A stretch of DNA of 5,733 nucleotides from Conexibacteraceae bacterium (lineage in GTDB: Bacteria; Actinomycetota; Thermoleophilia; Solirubrobacterales; Solirubrobacteraceae): NCBI GenBank assembly GCA_009785395.1, contig WQWK01000143.1, positions 1 to 5,733 of the forward strand, read 5' to 3'. Both the position numbers and the translations under genes were made by a program. Below are positions 1 through 4,900 of the stretch, in pieces (the stretch's first letter is position 1; each line of letters begins with the position of its first letter). The notes beneath the pieces were generated by a model. That model was not told the DNA's origin. It did not search any database and saw only the letters and a program-made list of their open reading frames with translations.

Positions 1-1
1 C

Positions 2-502
2 GGGATCATCGTCGCCACCACGACCTCCTCGCTCTCAGTCGCCGGCCTGGCGCAGGACAGCGGGGTGCCCGAGCGCTTCGCTGGCCTGCACGTGTTCAAC
101 CCGGTTCCGCGCATGGAGCTTGTCGAGGTCGTGTTCCCGCCGCCGGCGAGCGCCGGCACCCGCGCGCGCACGCTGGCGCTATGCGAGACGCTCGGCAAGA
201 CAGCGGTCGAGGTTCCCGACACGCCCGGCTTCGTCGTCAACCGGCTGCTGTTCCCCTATCTGTTCGACGCGGTGACCTTCATGAGCGCACACCAGCTGGA
301 ACCCCAGCAGGTCGATGTCTGCATGACGCTGGGTGCCGGCCTGCCGATGGGACCGCTCGCTTTGCTGGACTTCGTCGGGCTCGATGTGGCCAAGGCGATC
401 GGCGACTCGATCGGGCTTGATACGCCCGCCGGGATCCAGGAACGGATCGCCGAGGGCGCCCTGGGAAAGAAGGTTGGTCGCGGTTTCTACATGTATCCCT
501 AA
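2..502 (+). CDS. 3-hydroxyacyl-CoA dehydrogenase, C-terminal part (5' end outside window)
   Basis: NAD-dependent oxidation of 3-hydroxyacyl-CoA to 3-ketoacyl-CoA, a cytoplasmic step of fatty-acid beta-oxidation or of 3-hydroxybutyryl-CoA metabolism. The open frame runs from base 2 without a stop; the Rossmann NAD-binding start is off the left edge and 166 residues remain. In fragment numbering, TTSSLS (7-12) and GLHVFNPVPRMELVEV (28-43) carry the family's active-site Ser, the catalytic His (H30) and its Glu partner twelve residues later (E42). DTPGFVVNR contains the conserved Asn (N80). The C-terminal helical domain follows, with GPLALLDFVGLD and the family-typical ending GKKVGRGFYMYP. One C-terminal domain then a stop fits a stand-alone enzyme of about 285-290 residues, not a FadB-type fusion. 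The GTG at 65 is an internal Val codon, not the start. Chain-length preference cannot be read here. The gene is convergent with the CorC-like gene across a 466-bp gap. Confidence 0.93.
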   Translation, partial: GIIVATTTSSLSVAGLAQDSGVPERFAGLHVFNPVPRMELVEVVFPPPASAGTRARTLALCETLGKTAVEVPDTPGFVVNRLLFPYLFDAVTFMSAHQLEPQQVDVCMTLGAGLPMGPLALLDFVGLDVAKAIGDSIGLDTPAGIQERIAEGALGKKVGRGFYMYP

Positions 503-525
503 CATGAATTTAATCTAGATTCATG
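503..525. repeat. AT-rich imperfect dyad directly after the dehydrogenase stop
   Basis: Arms CATGAAT (503-509) and ATTCATG (519-525) are exact inverted complements. The interior contains a perfect 10-bp palindrome, AATCTAGATT (512-521), so two overlapping dyads share the right arm. It is sharply AT-rich against a very GC-rich background and starts at the base after the TAA stop. Such dyads can be operators for MarR/TetR-like repressors, but no promoter or gene start lies next to it, so the role is unknown. Confidence 0.4.
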
Positions 526-586
526 TCTGCGGAGCATCTTTGATGGCGCGACGTACCTCATAGCAGCACCTCCTCCCCAGAAGCGC

Positions 587-623
587 GAAGCCGGCCCGCA
601 CCAGAAGCGGGCCGGCTTCCTTT
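587..623 (+). terminator. Intrinsic-terminator-like hairpin after the dehydrogenase gene
   Basis: A perfect 13-bp stem is formed by GAAGCCGGCCCGC (587-599) and GCGGGCCGGCTTC (607-619), with a 7-base loop (600-606), followed by CTTT. It lies 84 bases after the dehydrogenase stop and reads best as its transcription terminator. The T run is short, as is common in high-GC actinobacteria. On the minus strand no T run follows the stem, so the plus orientation is preferred. Confidence 0.7.
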
Positions 624-657
624 AACGGACACCTCCGCGGGCGCCGCTGCCACCCCG

Positions 658-722
658 CCGGAGTGCCACCATAAAGTGGCGTGTTTACAGGGGATTTCAC
701 CCGATCCACGGCTCCACTCCGG
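658..722. other. Possible structured RNA element closed by an 8-bp stem
   Basis: CCGGAGTG (658-665) and CACTCCGG (715-722) are exact inverted complements 49 bases apart. Inside is a smaller hairpin, GCCAC (665-669) with GTGGC (676-680), whose first base is shared with the outer arm, and a GGG/CCC pair around 691-702. The element lies between two terminator-like hairpins, and the second hairpin starts seven bases after it. It does not match tRNA, SRP RNA, RNase P or tmRNA signatures I could look for by eye. An 8-bp match over this distance could be chance in GC-rich DNA. Confidence 0.25.
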
Positions 723-728
723 AAATGC

Positions 729-766
729 TGAAGCCGGCCCGAGGGCCGGCTTCATCTCTCTCCTCT
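729..766 (+). terminator. Second terminator-like hairpin with the same arm core
   Basis: An 11-bp stem is formed by TGAAGCCGGCC (729-739) and GGCCGGCTTCA (744-754) with a CGAG tetraloop, followed by a pyrimidine-rich run (755-768) of T and C. The 11-base arm GAAGCCGGCCC is identical to that of the hairpin at 587-619. It is about 105 bases beyond the first terminator, so it is either a backup or the terminator of a separate short transcript starting between them. On the minus strand it is followed by only a TTT, so it could weakly serve the CorC-like gene from the other side. Confidence 0.55.
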
Positions 767-818
767 CAACCACCGGAAAATCTGCGGGGCGCCCGCTCTC
801 AGGACGGCGCCCACCGGT

Positions 819-840
819 GTTGCGATTCGCGAATTGTAAC
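819..840. repeat. Imperfect 22-bp dyad with perfect ATTCGCGAAT core
   Basis: The core ATTCGCGAAT (825-834) is a perfect palindrome. Extended to 819-840, the arms match except at two positions, both of which become G-U pairs in plus-strand RNA. This gives a 9-bp RNA hairpin with a CGCG loop on that strand only. It could be an operator-like site or a weak hairpin. No promoter or gene start is adjacent. The rest of 775-968 shows nothing I can name. Confidence 0.3.
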
Positions 841-968
841 TTATGTCGCGAGGATCAGGAGCCTCAGCCGGCCCGCCACAGAGCAACAGTCAGTTTTCGA
901 AACGATTCGATGCGCGGCGGTTCTCAACGCTGGCGCGAGCGCACCGGGCACCTTGTCCCGAGAGGCCC

Positions 969-2261
969 TCAGTGGCGCTCACGGATGCGCACCGCCTCGA
1001 TCCGGTTCTGGCGCACCGACTCGACCCTGATGGAGTAGCCGTTGGCCTGGATCGTGTCGCCGCGCTTCGGCAGCCGGCCCAGCTCGGCGAAGACGAAACC
1101 GCCGACCGAGTTGTAGGCGTCGGTGTCGACGGGCAGCTCGAGCCCGTAGTCCTCGAGGTCGCTGACGGCGACGTGGCCGCGCACGAACCAGTCCCCGTTC
1201 GCGAGCCTTCTGATCGCACCGCCGGCGGGATCGGTTTCATCGGCGATCTCGCCCACGACCTCCTCGATGATGTCCTCGATCGTGACGATCCCGGCCGTGC
1301 GACCGTACTCGTCGATCACAACCCCCATCTCCGTGCGCTCGCGCTGCAGGTCCGCAAGCAGGTCATCGAGCGGCTTCGTCTCCGGGAAGATCGGCGCCTC
1401 GCGCACCAGCGACTCGAAGCTCGCCTGCTCGCCGCCCTCCATCAGCAGCTTGACCAGCTGGTTGACGTGCACGATTCCGCGCACGCGATCCTGATCCTCG
1501 TCCTCGATCACGACGAGGCGCGAGTGCCCGGTGGCCACCGCCCGCCGCAGCGCGTCGCCGACCGTTTCGACCACATCCACCGTCACGACCGCGGGGATCG
1601 GGGTCATCACCTGGCGCGCCTCCTGCTCGTGCAGATGGAAGACGCCCTCCAACATGTCGGCCTCGCCCTCGTCGATGTGGCCGCTCGTCTCCGACTCGGC
1701 GATGATGCGCTTGATCTCATCCGGCGTGCCGTGTTCGGGCACGGCGTCGGGGTCGACTCCGAGCCGCCGCAGCATCCACTCCGATGACGCGTTCAGCGCG
1801 AAGATCAACGGTCTGAAGATCGTGAGGAAGAACTGCATCACCGGCGCGACCCGGCGGGCCATCTGCTCGGCATGCTGGATCGTGTAGAGCTTCGGGACGA
1901 TCTCGCCGACGGTGCTCTGGAAGAAGGTGATCAGCACATAGGCGATCACCACGGAGACGATCACGGCGACCTGATGTGCGGTGCTGCCGCGCCCGAAGAT
2001 CGGCTCCAGCGCGTGCGCGATCGCCGGCTCGCCCAGCGCACCGATGGCGATCGAGGCCATCGTGATCCCGACCTGGCAGGCCGAGATGTAGTCGCCGATC
2101 TCATCCGACTGGTGGAGCGCGAGTCGCGCTCCCCGGGAGCCGTCTTCCGCCATCTCCTGCAGGCGCGTCCGGCGTGAGCGCACGAGCGCGTACTCGGCGA
2201 CCACGAAGAACGCGTTCACCAGCACGAGCAGCACCGTGAGGATTATCAGCAGCGCTCTCAA
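969..2261 (-). CDS. CNNM/CorC-type membrane protein (DUF21, CBS pair, CorC/HlyC domain)
   Basis: Integral membrane protein of the CNNM/CorC ('hemolysin-like') family, linked in other bacteria to Mg2+ or other cation export; the ion here is not proven. Of 430 residues, 1-22 form the first membrane helix, running into the DUF21 motif NAFFVVAEYALVRSR (16-30). The QVGITMASIAIGALGEPA motif (63-80) and GEIVPK (119-124) are hallmark DUF21 features, with further helices near 97-115 and 139-157. Two CBS domains follow (about 215-275 and 283-342; VMTPIPAVV, then MGVVIDEYGRTAGIVTIEDIIEEVVGEI), which in relatives bind adenine nucleotides. A CorC/HlyC domain occupies about 345-428. Length and domain order are complete. 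The start is TTG: an in-frame TGA lies only 13 bases upstream of it (2274-2276), and GTGAGG (2277-2272) sits ten bases before it. It lies 81 bp downstream of the carbinolamine dehydratase gene on the same strand. No good terminator adjoins its 3' end. Confidence 0.93.
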   Translation of the reverse strand: MRALLIILTVLLVLVNAFFVVAEYALVRSRRTRLQEMAEDGSRGARLALHQSDEIGDYISACQVGITMASIAIGALGEPAIAHALEPIFGRGSTAHQVAVIVSVVIAYVLITFFQSTVGEIVPKLYTIQHAEQMARRVAPVMQFFLTIFRPLIFALNASSEWMLRRLGVDPDAVPEHGTPDEIKRIIAESETSGHIDEGEADMLEGVFHLHEQEARQVMTPIPAVVTVDVVETVGDALRRAVATGHSRLVVIEDEDQDRVRGIVHVNQLVKLLMEGGEQASFESLVREAPIFPETKPLDDLLADLQRERTEMGVVIDEYGRTAGIVTIEDIIEEVVGEIADETDPAGGAIRRLANGDWFVRGHVAVSDLEDYGLELPVDTDAYNSVGGFVFAELGRLPKRGDTIQANGYSIRVESVRQNRIEAVRIRERH

Positions 2262-2293
2262 GGCAGCTGAGCCTCACGTGCTCGCGTGGCGAA

Positions 2294-2304
2294 CACAGGC
2301 TGTG
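2294..2304. promoter_or_regulatory. Small palindrome upstream of the CorC-like gene
   Basis: CACAG-G-CTGTG is a perfect 5-bp inverted repeat in the 81-bp space between the carbinolamine dehydratase stop and the TTG start of the CorC-like gene, 33 bp upstream of that start. Position suits an operator, but an 11-base palindrome is short and no clear -35/-10 pair is visible nearby. Confidence 0.18.
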
Positions 2305-2342
2305 ACCGGGGACTTCGACCGGGGTCGGCGTTCATGCAGTCG

Positions 2343-2636
2343 CTACGCGTCTCCGAGCAGCGCGTCGAAGCGAGCGGCCATCTCGAAGTCGAGCTCCGTC
2401 AGCCCACCGGCCGCATGGTTGGTGAGGATGAGCTGCAGCTTGTTCCACCCGTGCACGAGCATATCGGGATGGTGGTTGTAAGTCTCGGCCACCTCTGCCA
2501 CGCGATTCACGAAGCGGATCACGTCGGCGAAGTCCCGGAACTCGAGCTCCCGCACGATCGTGTCGCCCGCGCGCGTCCAGTCGCTCGCGGCCAGCCGCGC
2601 GGTGACCTCGTCGTCTGTGAGCACTGGCTTTGTCAT
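2343..2636 (-). CDS. phhB: Pterin-4a-carbinolamine dehydratase
   Basis: Dehydrates 4a-hydroxytetrahydrobiopterin to quinonoid dihydropterin, recycling the cofactor of aromatic amino acid hydroxylases; cytoplasmic. The 97 residues are normal family length. The signature is clear: ETYNHHPDM (51-59) with the active-site pair H55-H56 and P57, W64, then NKLQLILTNH ending in H74, and D83 in LTELDFEMA. These match the three His of the known active site. The start is ATG, with GGGAG (2648-2644) seven bases upstream, a good ribosome binding site. No phenylalanine hydroxylase gene is in the window, so the role may be broader than phenylalanine breakdown; many bacteria carry such orphan copies. It is divergent from the cobalamin-binding-type gene with 14 bp between the two ATGs, so its promoter probably lies inside that neighbour. 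The CorC-like gene follows 81 bp downstream and could be co-transcribed. Confidence 0.93.
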   Translation of the reverse strand: MTKPVLTDDEVTARLAASDWTRAGDTIVRELEFRDFADVIRFVNRVAEVAETYNHHPDMLVHGWNKLQLILTNHAAGGLTELDFEMAARFDALLGDA

Positions 2637-2641
2637 ATCGT
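2636..2641 (+). promoter_or_regulatory. Candidate -10 hexamer for the cobalamin-binding-type gene
   Basis: TATCGT fits the actinobacterial TANNNT -10 pattern and ends nine bases before the ATG at 2651. A transcript from it would start at or within a few bases of the ATG, consistent with the lack of a ribosome binding site there and with leaderless translation. No convincing -35 is seen (about 2612-2619), and the hexamer overlaps the start codon of the divergent gene. Weak evidence. Confidence 0.25.
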
Positions 2642-2650
2642 TGCTCCCGT

Positions 2651-3550
2651 ATGCGAATCGTAAGCCTCGTCCCGTCCGCGACTGAAATGCTGTTCGCGCT
2701 CGGTCTCGGCGATGACGTCGTCGCCGTCACCCATGAGTGCGACTATCCGCCGCTCGCCACGACGCTGCCGCGGGTGACCCGCGACAGGCTGCCGGAGGGC
2801 CTGACGCCCGCCGAGGTCGATGCCGCCGTCAAGGAGCGCACGCTGGCCGGTGAGTCGATCTACGAGCTCGACACCGAAAGGCTGCATGAGCTGCGGCCCG
2901 ACCTGATCGTCACGCAGGCCCTCTGCAAGGTCTGCGCGGTGTCCTACGACGACGTCCGCGCGGTCGCGGAGGAGATCGACAGCCAGCCGATGGTGATCGC
3001 GCTGGACCCGCACACGGTCGGAGAGGTTCTCGGCGATGCCCGAACGATCGCACAGGCCACAGACACCAAGGACGCGGCCGTCGACCTGATCCGCGAGGCC
3101 TCGGACCGGATCGACCGCATCCGCCTGGCCGTACGCAGCGCCAGACGCCCGCGCGTGGTCGCGCTCGAGTGGCTCGACCCACCCTACGCCGCCGGCCACT
3201 GGACCCCACAGCTGATCGAGTTCGCCGGCGGCGAGGACGTGCTCGGCTTCGCCGGGGAAAGCTCGGAAGAGCAGAGCTGGGAGCTGATCGCCGCCTCTGA
3301 GCCGGACATCGTGATCGTGATGCCGTGCGGCTACGACGCGGAGATCGCCCACCGCGAAGCCGAGATGCACCGTGACGAGCTCGCCACGCTCGGCGCGGGT
3401 GAGATCGTCGCCGTCGACGCCGCCTCGTACTTCTCGCGTCCGGGGCCGCGCATCATCGACGGGCTCGAGTTGCTGGCGCACATCATCCACCCGGAGCGCG
3501 TCGAGATCGACCCGGAGCTGGCGGCCAAGGCGCTGACCGTGGAGCTGTGA
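2651..3550 (+). CDS. BtuF/TroA-like 'cobalamin-binding protein', cytoplasmic type
   Basis: Of 299 residues, with the fold of ABC-transporter substrate-binding proteins (BtuF/TroA-like, COG0614 type). It starts directly with the mature-domain strand MRIVSLVPSATEMLFALG and has no signal peptide or lipobox, so it should stay in the cytoplasm; no permease or ATPase gene adjoins it. Seen motifs are THECDYPP (27-34), LCKVCAV (91-97), GHWTPQLIEFAGG (182-194), MPCGYD (225-230) and the C-terminal SRPGPRIIDGLELLAHIIHP (262-281). Proteins of this subgroup are annotated as cobalamin-binding by homology; ligand and role are not firmly known to me. Cys30, Cys92, Cys95 and Cys226 lie in the motif positions and might form a metal or thiol site. 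The ATG at 2651 is preferred over an in-frame TTG at 2630 because homologues begin at MRIVSL and the earlier start overlaps the divergent gene. A strong hairpin begins three bases after the stop codon. Confidence 0.85.
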   Translation: MRIVSLVPSATEMLFALGLGDDVVAVTHECDYPPLATTLPRVTRDRLPEGLTPAEVDAAVKERTLAGESIYELDTERLHELRPDLIVTQALCKVCAVSYDDVRAVAEEIDSQPMVIALDPHTVGEVLGDARTIAQATDTKDAAVDLIREASDRIDRIRLAVRSARRPRVVALEWLDPPYAAGHWTPQLIEFAGGEDVLGFAGESSEEQSWELIAASEPDIVIVMPCGYDAEIAHREAEMHRDELATLGAGEIVAVDAASYFSRPGPRIIDGLELLAHIIHPERVEIDPELAAKALTVEL

Positions 3551-3552
3551 TC

Positions 3553-3584
3553 CCGTGGTCGTGGCCCGCTGGCCACGACCACGG
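3553..3584. terminator. Shared bidirectional terminator hairpin between convergent genes
   Basis: CCGTGGTCGTGGCC (3553-3566) and GGCCACGACCACGG (3571-3584) form a perfect 14-bp stem with a CGCT loop. It begins three bases after the stop of the cobalamin-binding-type gene and lies 14 bases beyond the stop of the convergent rhomboid gene. A small second hairpin, GGCGCAAGCGCC (3583-3594), adjoins it. There is no T run on either strand, so it would act as a U-less actinobacterial terminator or a 3'-end stabiliser for both transcripts. Confidence 0.6.
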
Positions 3585-3598
3585 CGCAAGCGCCTCCC

Positions 3599-4489
3599 TT
3601 AGATCGTCGAGCCGTTCGGCAGCAGCCCGTGACTGCCGGCGACGGCGATGCCGCCCACAACGCTGACCACCGCGATCAGCAGGCAGCCGCCCAGCACGAC
3701 CGCGCGCTGGTTGCGCTTCTCGCCGTACTCGGTCACGAGCCAGCCCGTGATGAAGCCCGACAGCACCCCGCCGACGTGACCGCCGATCGACACGCCGGCG
3801 ACCGTCAGCGTGTAGATGAAGTTGAACAGCAGGATCGGCAGCAGACCCGACTGCCACAGCGGGATCCGGCGCGCGCGGGCGACCATGATCAGCGCGCCGA
3901 AGATCCCGAAGATCACGCCGGACGCACCAAGCGTCGGCGCTATCGGGGTGAACAGCAGCGCACCGAACGAGCCCGCCAGCAGCGCCGTGAAGTAGATCGC
4001 CGCGAAGTAGAGCTTGCCGATCGCCGGCTCCAGTGAGCGGCCGACGAACCACAGCGAGAGCATGTTGAAGCCAATGTGGATGATGCTCGCGTGCAGGAAG
4101 CCGGAGGTCAGCAGCCGCCAGTACTCGTGGGAGCCGTGGCTCATCAATGGGCCGTAGAGCACCCCATGCTCGAGCGGCCAGGCAGCCAGCGAGTTGCTTC
4201 CCCCGATCGGGTAGCCGGCCCCAACCTCCCATAGGAACACGATCACGTTGATGACGATCAGCGTGTTCGTCACCGACCAGGTTCGCGGATCCGTCAGCGT
4301 CGCCGGTCGCGCGAAGCTCGCGCTGGCGCCGCGGCCGTGGATCCGCCGGACCTTGGTGCGCTCGCCCGCGCACTCCGGGCAGCGCATCCCAACCGAGGTC
4401 GGCGTCATGCAGTCTGGACAGATCGGACGTCCGCAGTTCGAGCACGAGACGCCGGTCTCGCGCGAGGGGTGGCGGTAGCAGGCCGGCAC
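3599..4489 (-). CDS. Rhomboid-family intramembrane serine protease with N-terminal zinc-binding module
   Basis: Multi-pass membrane protease that cuts transmembrane helices of other proteins. Of 296 residues, 4-40 form a B-box-like zinc module with spacing C-x2-H-x8-C-x2-C-x4-C-x2-C-x9-C-x2-C (C4, H7, C16, C19, C24, C27, C37, C40). A linker (41-70) follows, then the rhomboid core. The core has WRLLTSGFLH (124-133), H138 and N142 matching the GlpG H145/H150/N154 set, the nucleophile Ser190 in GASGVIFG, and catalytic His238 in GGHVGG. All catalytic residues are present, so it should be active. A last helix (about 264-285) follows the core, suggesting a seventh transmembrane segment. The start is GTG, needed to keep C4 and H7; there is no good ribosome binding site, and the gene begins 11 bp after the stop of the 113-residue membrane protein, so coupled translation is likely. 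It is probably the last gene of the sigma-factor cluster and ends at the shared hairpin (3553-3584). Confidence 0.94.
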   Translation of the reverse strand: MPACYRHPSRETGVSCSNCGRPICPDCMTPTSVGMRCPECAGERTKVRRIHGRGASASFARPATLTDPRTWSVTNTLIVINVIVFLWEVGAGYPIGGSNSLAAWPLEHGVLYGPLMSHGSHEYWRLLTSGFLHASIIHIGFNMLSLWFVGRSLEPAIGKLYFAAIYFTALLAGSFGALLFTPIAPTLGASGVIFGIFGALIMVARARRIPLWQSGLLPILLFNFIYTLTVAGVSIGGHVGGVLSGFITGWLVTEYGEKRNQRAVVLGGCLLIAVVSVVGGIAVAGSHGLLPNGSTI

Positions 4490-4500
4490 GGTGAGACGGT

Positions 4501-4842
4501 CTAACGGTCCGGGAGGACCCGCCGCGCTTCCTCGGCGATGTCGTGCAGCGTGCGCTCCGCGTATTCGATCAGGGTGGAGCTCTGACCACGGCGCGACTTC
4601 TGCCGGGCGCGCACACGCAGCGCCACCAGCGCCGTTCCGGCGGTGACGGTGACCGTCACCGCGACCGCCGGACGCACCCAGTTGCGCGGATCCCGCATCG
4701 CCGCCAGCTCCCAGCTGTCGAGCTCCTCCTGGGCAGCCTCGGTCAGCACCGTGAGGGTCGACTCGAACTTCTCGGAGAACTGCATCGGCGGCTCGACCGG
4801 TGTCAGCGCCTCACGCAGCAGTGCCTCGACGTTCGCGGTCAT
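4501..4842 (-). CDS. Small single-pass membrane protein, candidate anti-sigma factor or rhomboid substrate
   Basis: 113 residues that I do not recognise as a named family. An acidic, helix-prone N-terminal part (1-50, with LTPVEPP at 13-19 and TEAAQEELDSWELAAMRDPRNW at about 34-55) leads into one weak transmembrane segment at 58-75, rich in Thr, Val, Ala and Gly (TVTVTAGTA). A very basic stretch follows (76-85, seven Arg/Lys), then a likely amphipathic helix to the end. There is no HxxxCxxC zinc anti-sigma motif and no cysteine at all. It follows the sigma gene and precedes the rhomboid gene by 11 bp, which suggests an anti-sigma or sigma-tethering role and possible cleavage by the rhomboid; both are inferences from position. 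The basic flank favours a cytoplasmic C-terminus. The ATG overlaps the stop of a 10-codon minicistron (ATGA, 4842-4839), inside a 29-bp tandem repeat; the ribosome binding site is weak, so translation is probably coupled. Confidence 0.8.
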   Translation of the reverse strand: MTANVEALLREALTPVEPPMQFSEKFESTLTVLTEAAQEELDSWELAAMRDPRNWVRPAVAVTVTVTAGTALVALRVRARQKSRRGQSSTLIEYAERTLHDIAEEARRVLPDR

Positions 4843-4900
4843 CGCTCGCTCGTGTGATCGTTCGCGGTCATCGCTCGCTCGTCTGATCGTTCGCGCTCAT
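4830..4900 (-). repeat. 29-bp tandem repeat at the sigma / membrane-protein gene junction
   Basis: On the minus strand, unit 1 (4900-4872) and unit 2 (4871-4843) are each 29 bp and differ at two positions. A third partial unit (4842-4830, 13 bp) matches unit 2 exactly. Every unit begins with ATGA. Unit 1 encodes the last ten residues of the sigma factor, unit 2 a free decapeptide ORF, and unit 3 the first four codons of the membrane protein. The length is 29 bp (3x10-1), which is what keeps a 4-base ATGA stop/start overlap at each joint. There are no spacers, so it is a simple tandem duplication. Confidence 0.9.
4839..4871 (-). CDS. Ten-residue minicistron created by the 29-bp repeat
   Basis: ATG at 4871-4869 overlaps the sigma stop TGA (4870-4868), and the frame encodes MTANDHTSER then TGA (4841-4839), which overlaps the ATG of the 113-residue membrane protein. 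The peptide differs from the sigma factor's own C-terminus (MSANDQTSER) at two residues. It looks like a by-product of duplication that may still pass terminating ribosomes from the sigma gene to the membrane-protein gene. Whether it is translated, or does anything as a peptide, is unknown. Confidence 0.4.
   Translation of the reverse strand: MTANDHTSER

Noticed and set aside
784..796. Small hairpin GCGGG/CCCGC as a minus-strand terminator for the CorC-like gene
   Set aside because: Only a 5-bp stem, though an ATTTT run follows on the minus strand; it is 173 bases past the stop and too weak to call.
893..912. LexA/SOS-box-like dyad CGAA-ACGA-TTCG
   Set aside because: Spacing between the half-sites is two bases shorter than the actinobacterial SOS box, and no gene start is adjacent.
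503..968. tRNA or other known RNA gene in the gap
   Set aside because: No T-arm GTTCRANNC with a 5-bp stem and no cloverleaf spacing on either strand; the TTCGA at about 906 has no matching arm.
676..1038. Plus-strand open frame in the 503-968 gap running into the CorC-like gene
   Set aside because: It starts inside a hairpin, runs through a terminator-like hairpin, overlaps the 3' end of a real gene, and shows no recognisable sequence features.
843..1787. Long plus-strand open frame of 314 codons opposite the CorC-like gene
   Set aside because: It is antisense to a gene with clear DUF21, CBS and CorC/HlyC motifs. Its translation is rich in Arg, Asp, His and Val with no recognisable motif, as expected of a GC-rich shadow frame.
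2633..3589. Minus-strand open frame of 318 codons opposite the cobalamin-binding-type gene
   Set aside because: Shadow of a well-supported plus-strand gene; no family motif and skewed Arg/Asp/Gly content.
3483..4445. Minus-strand open frame of 320 codons overlapping the rhomboid gene in another frame
   Set aside because: The rhomboid frame carries the zinc module and all catalytic motifs; this frame has none and would overlap two genes.
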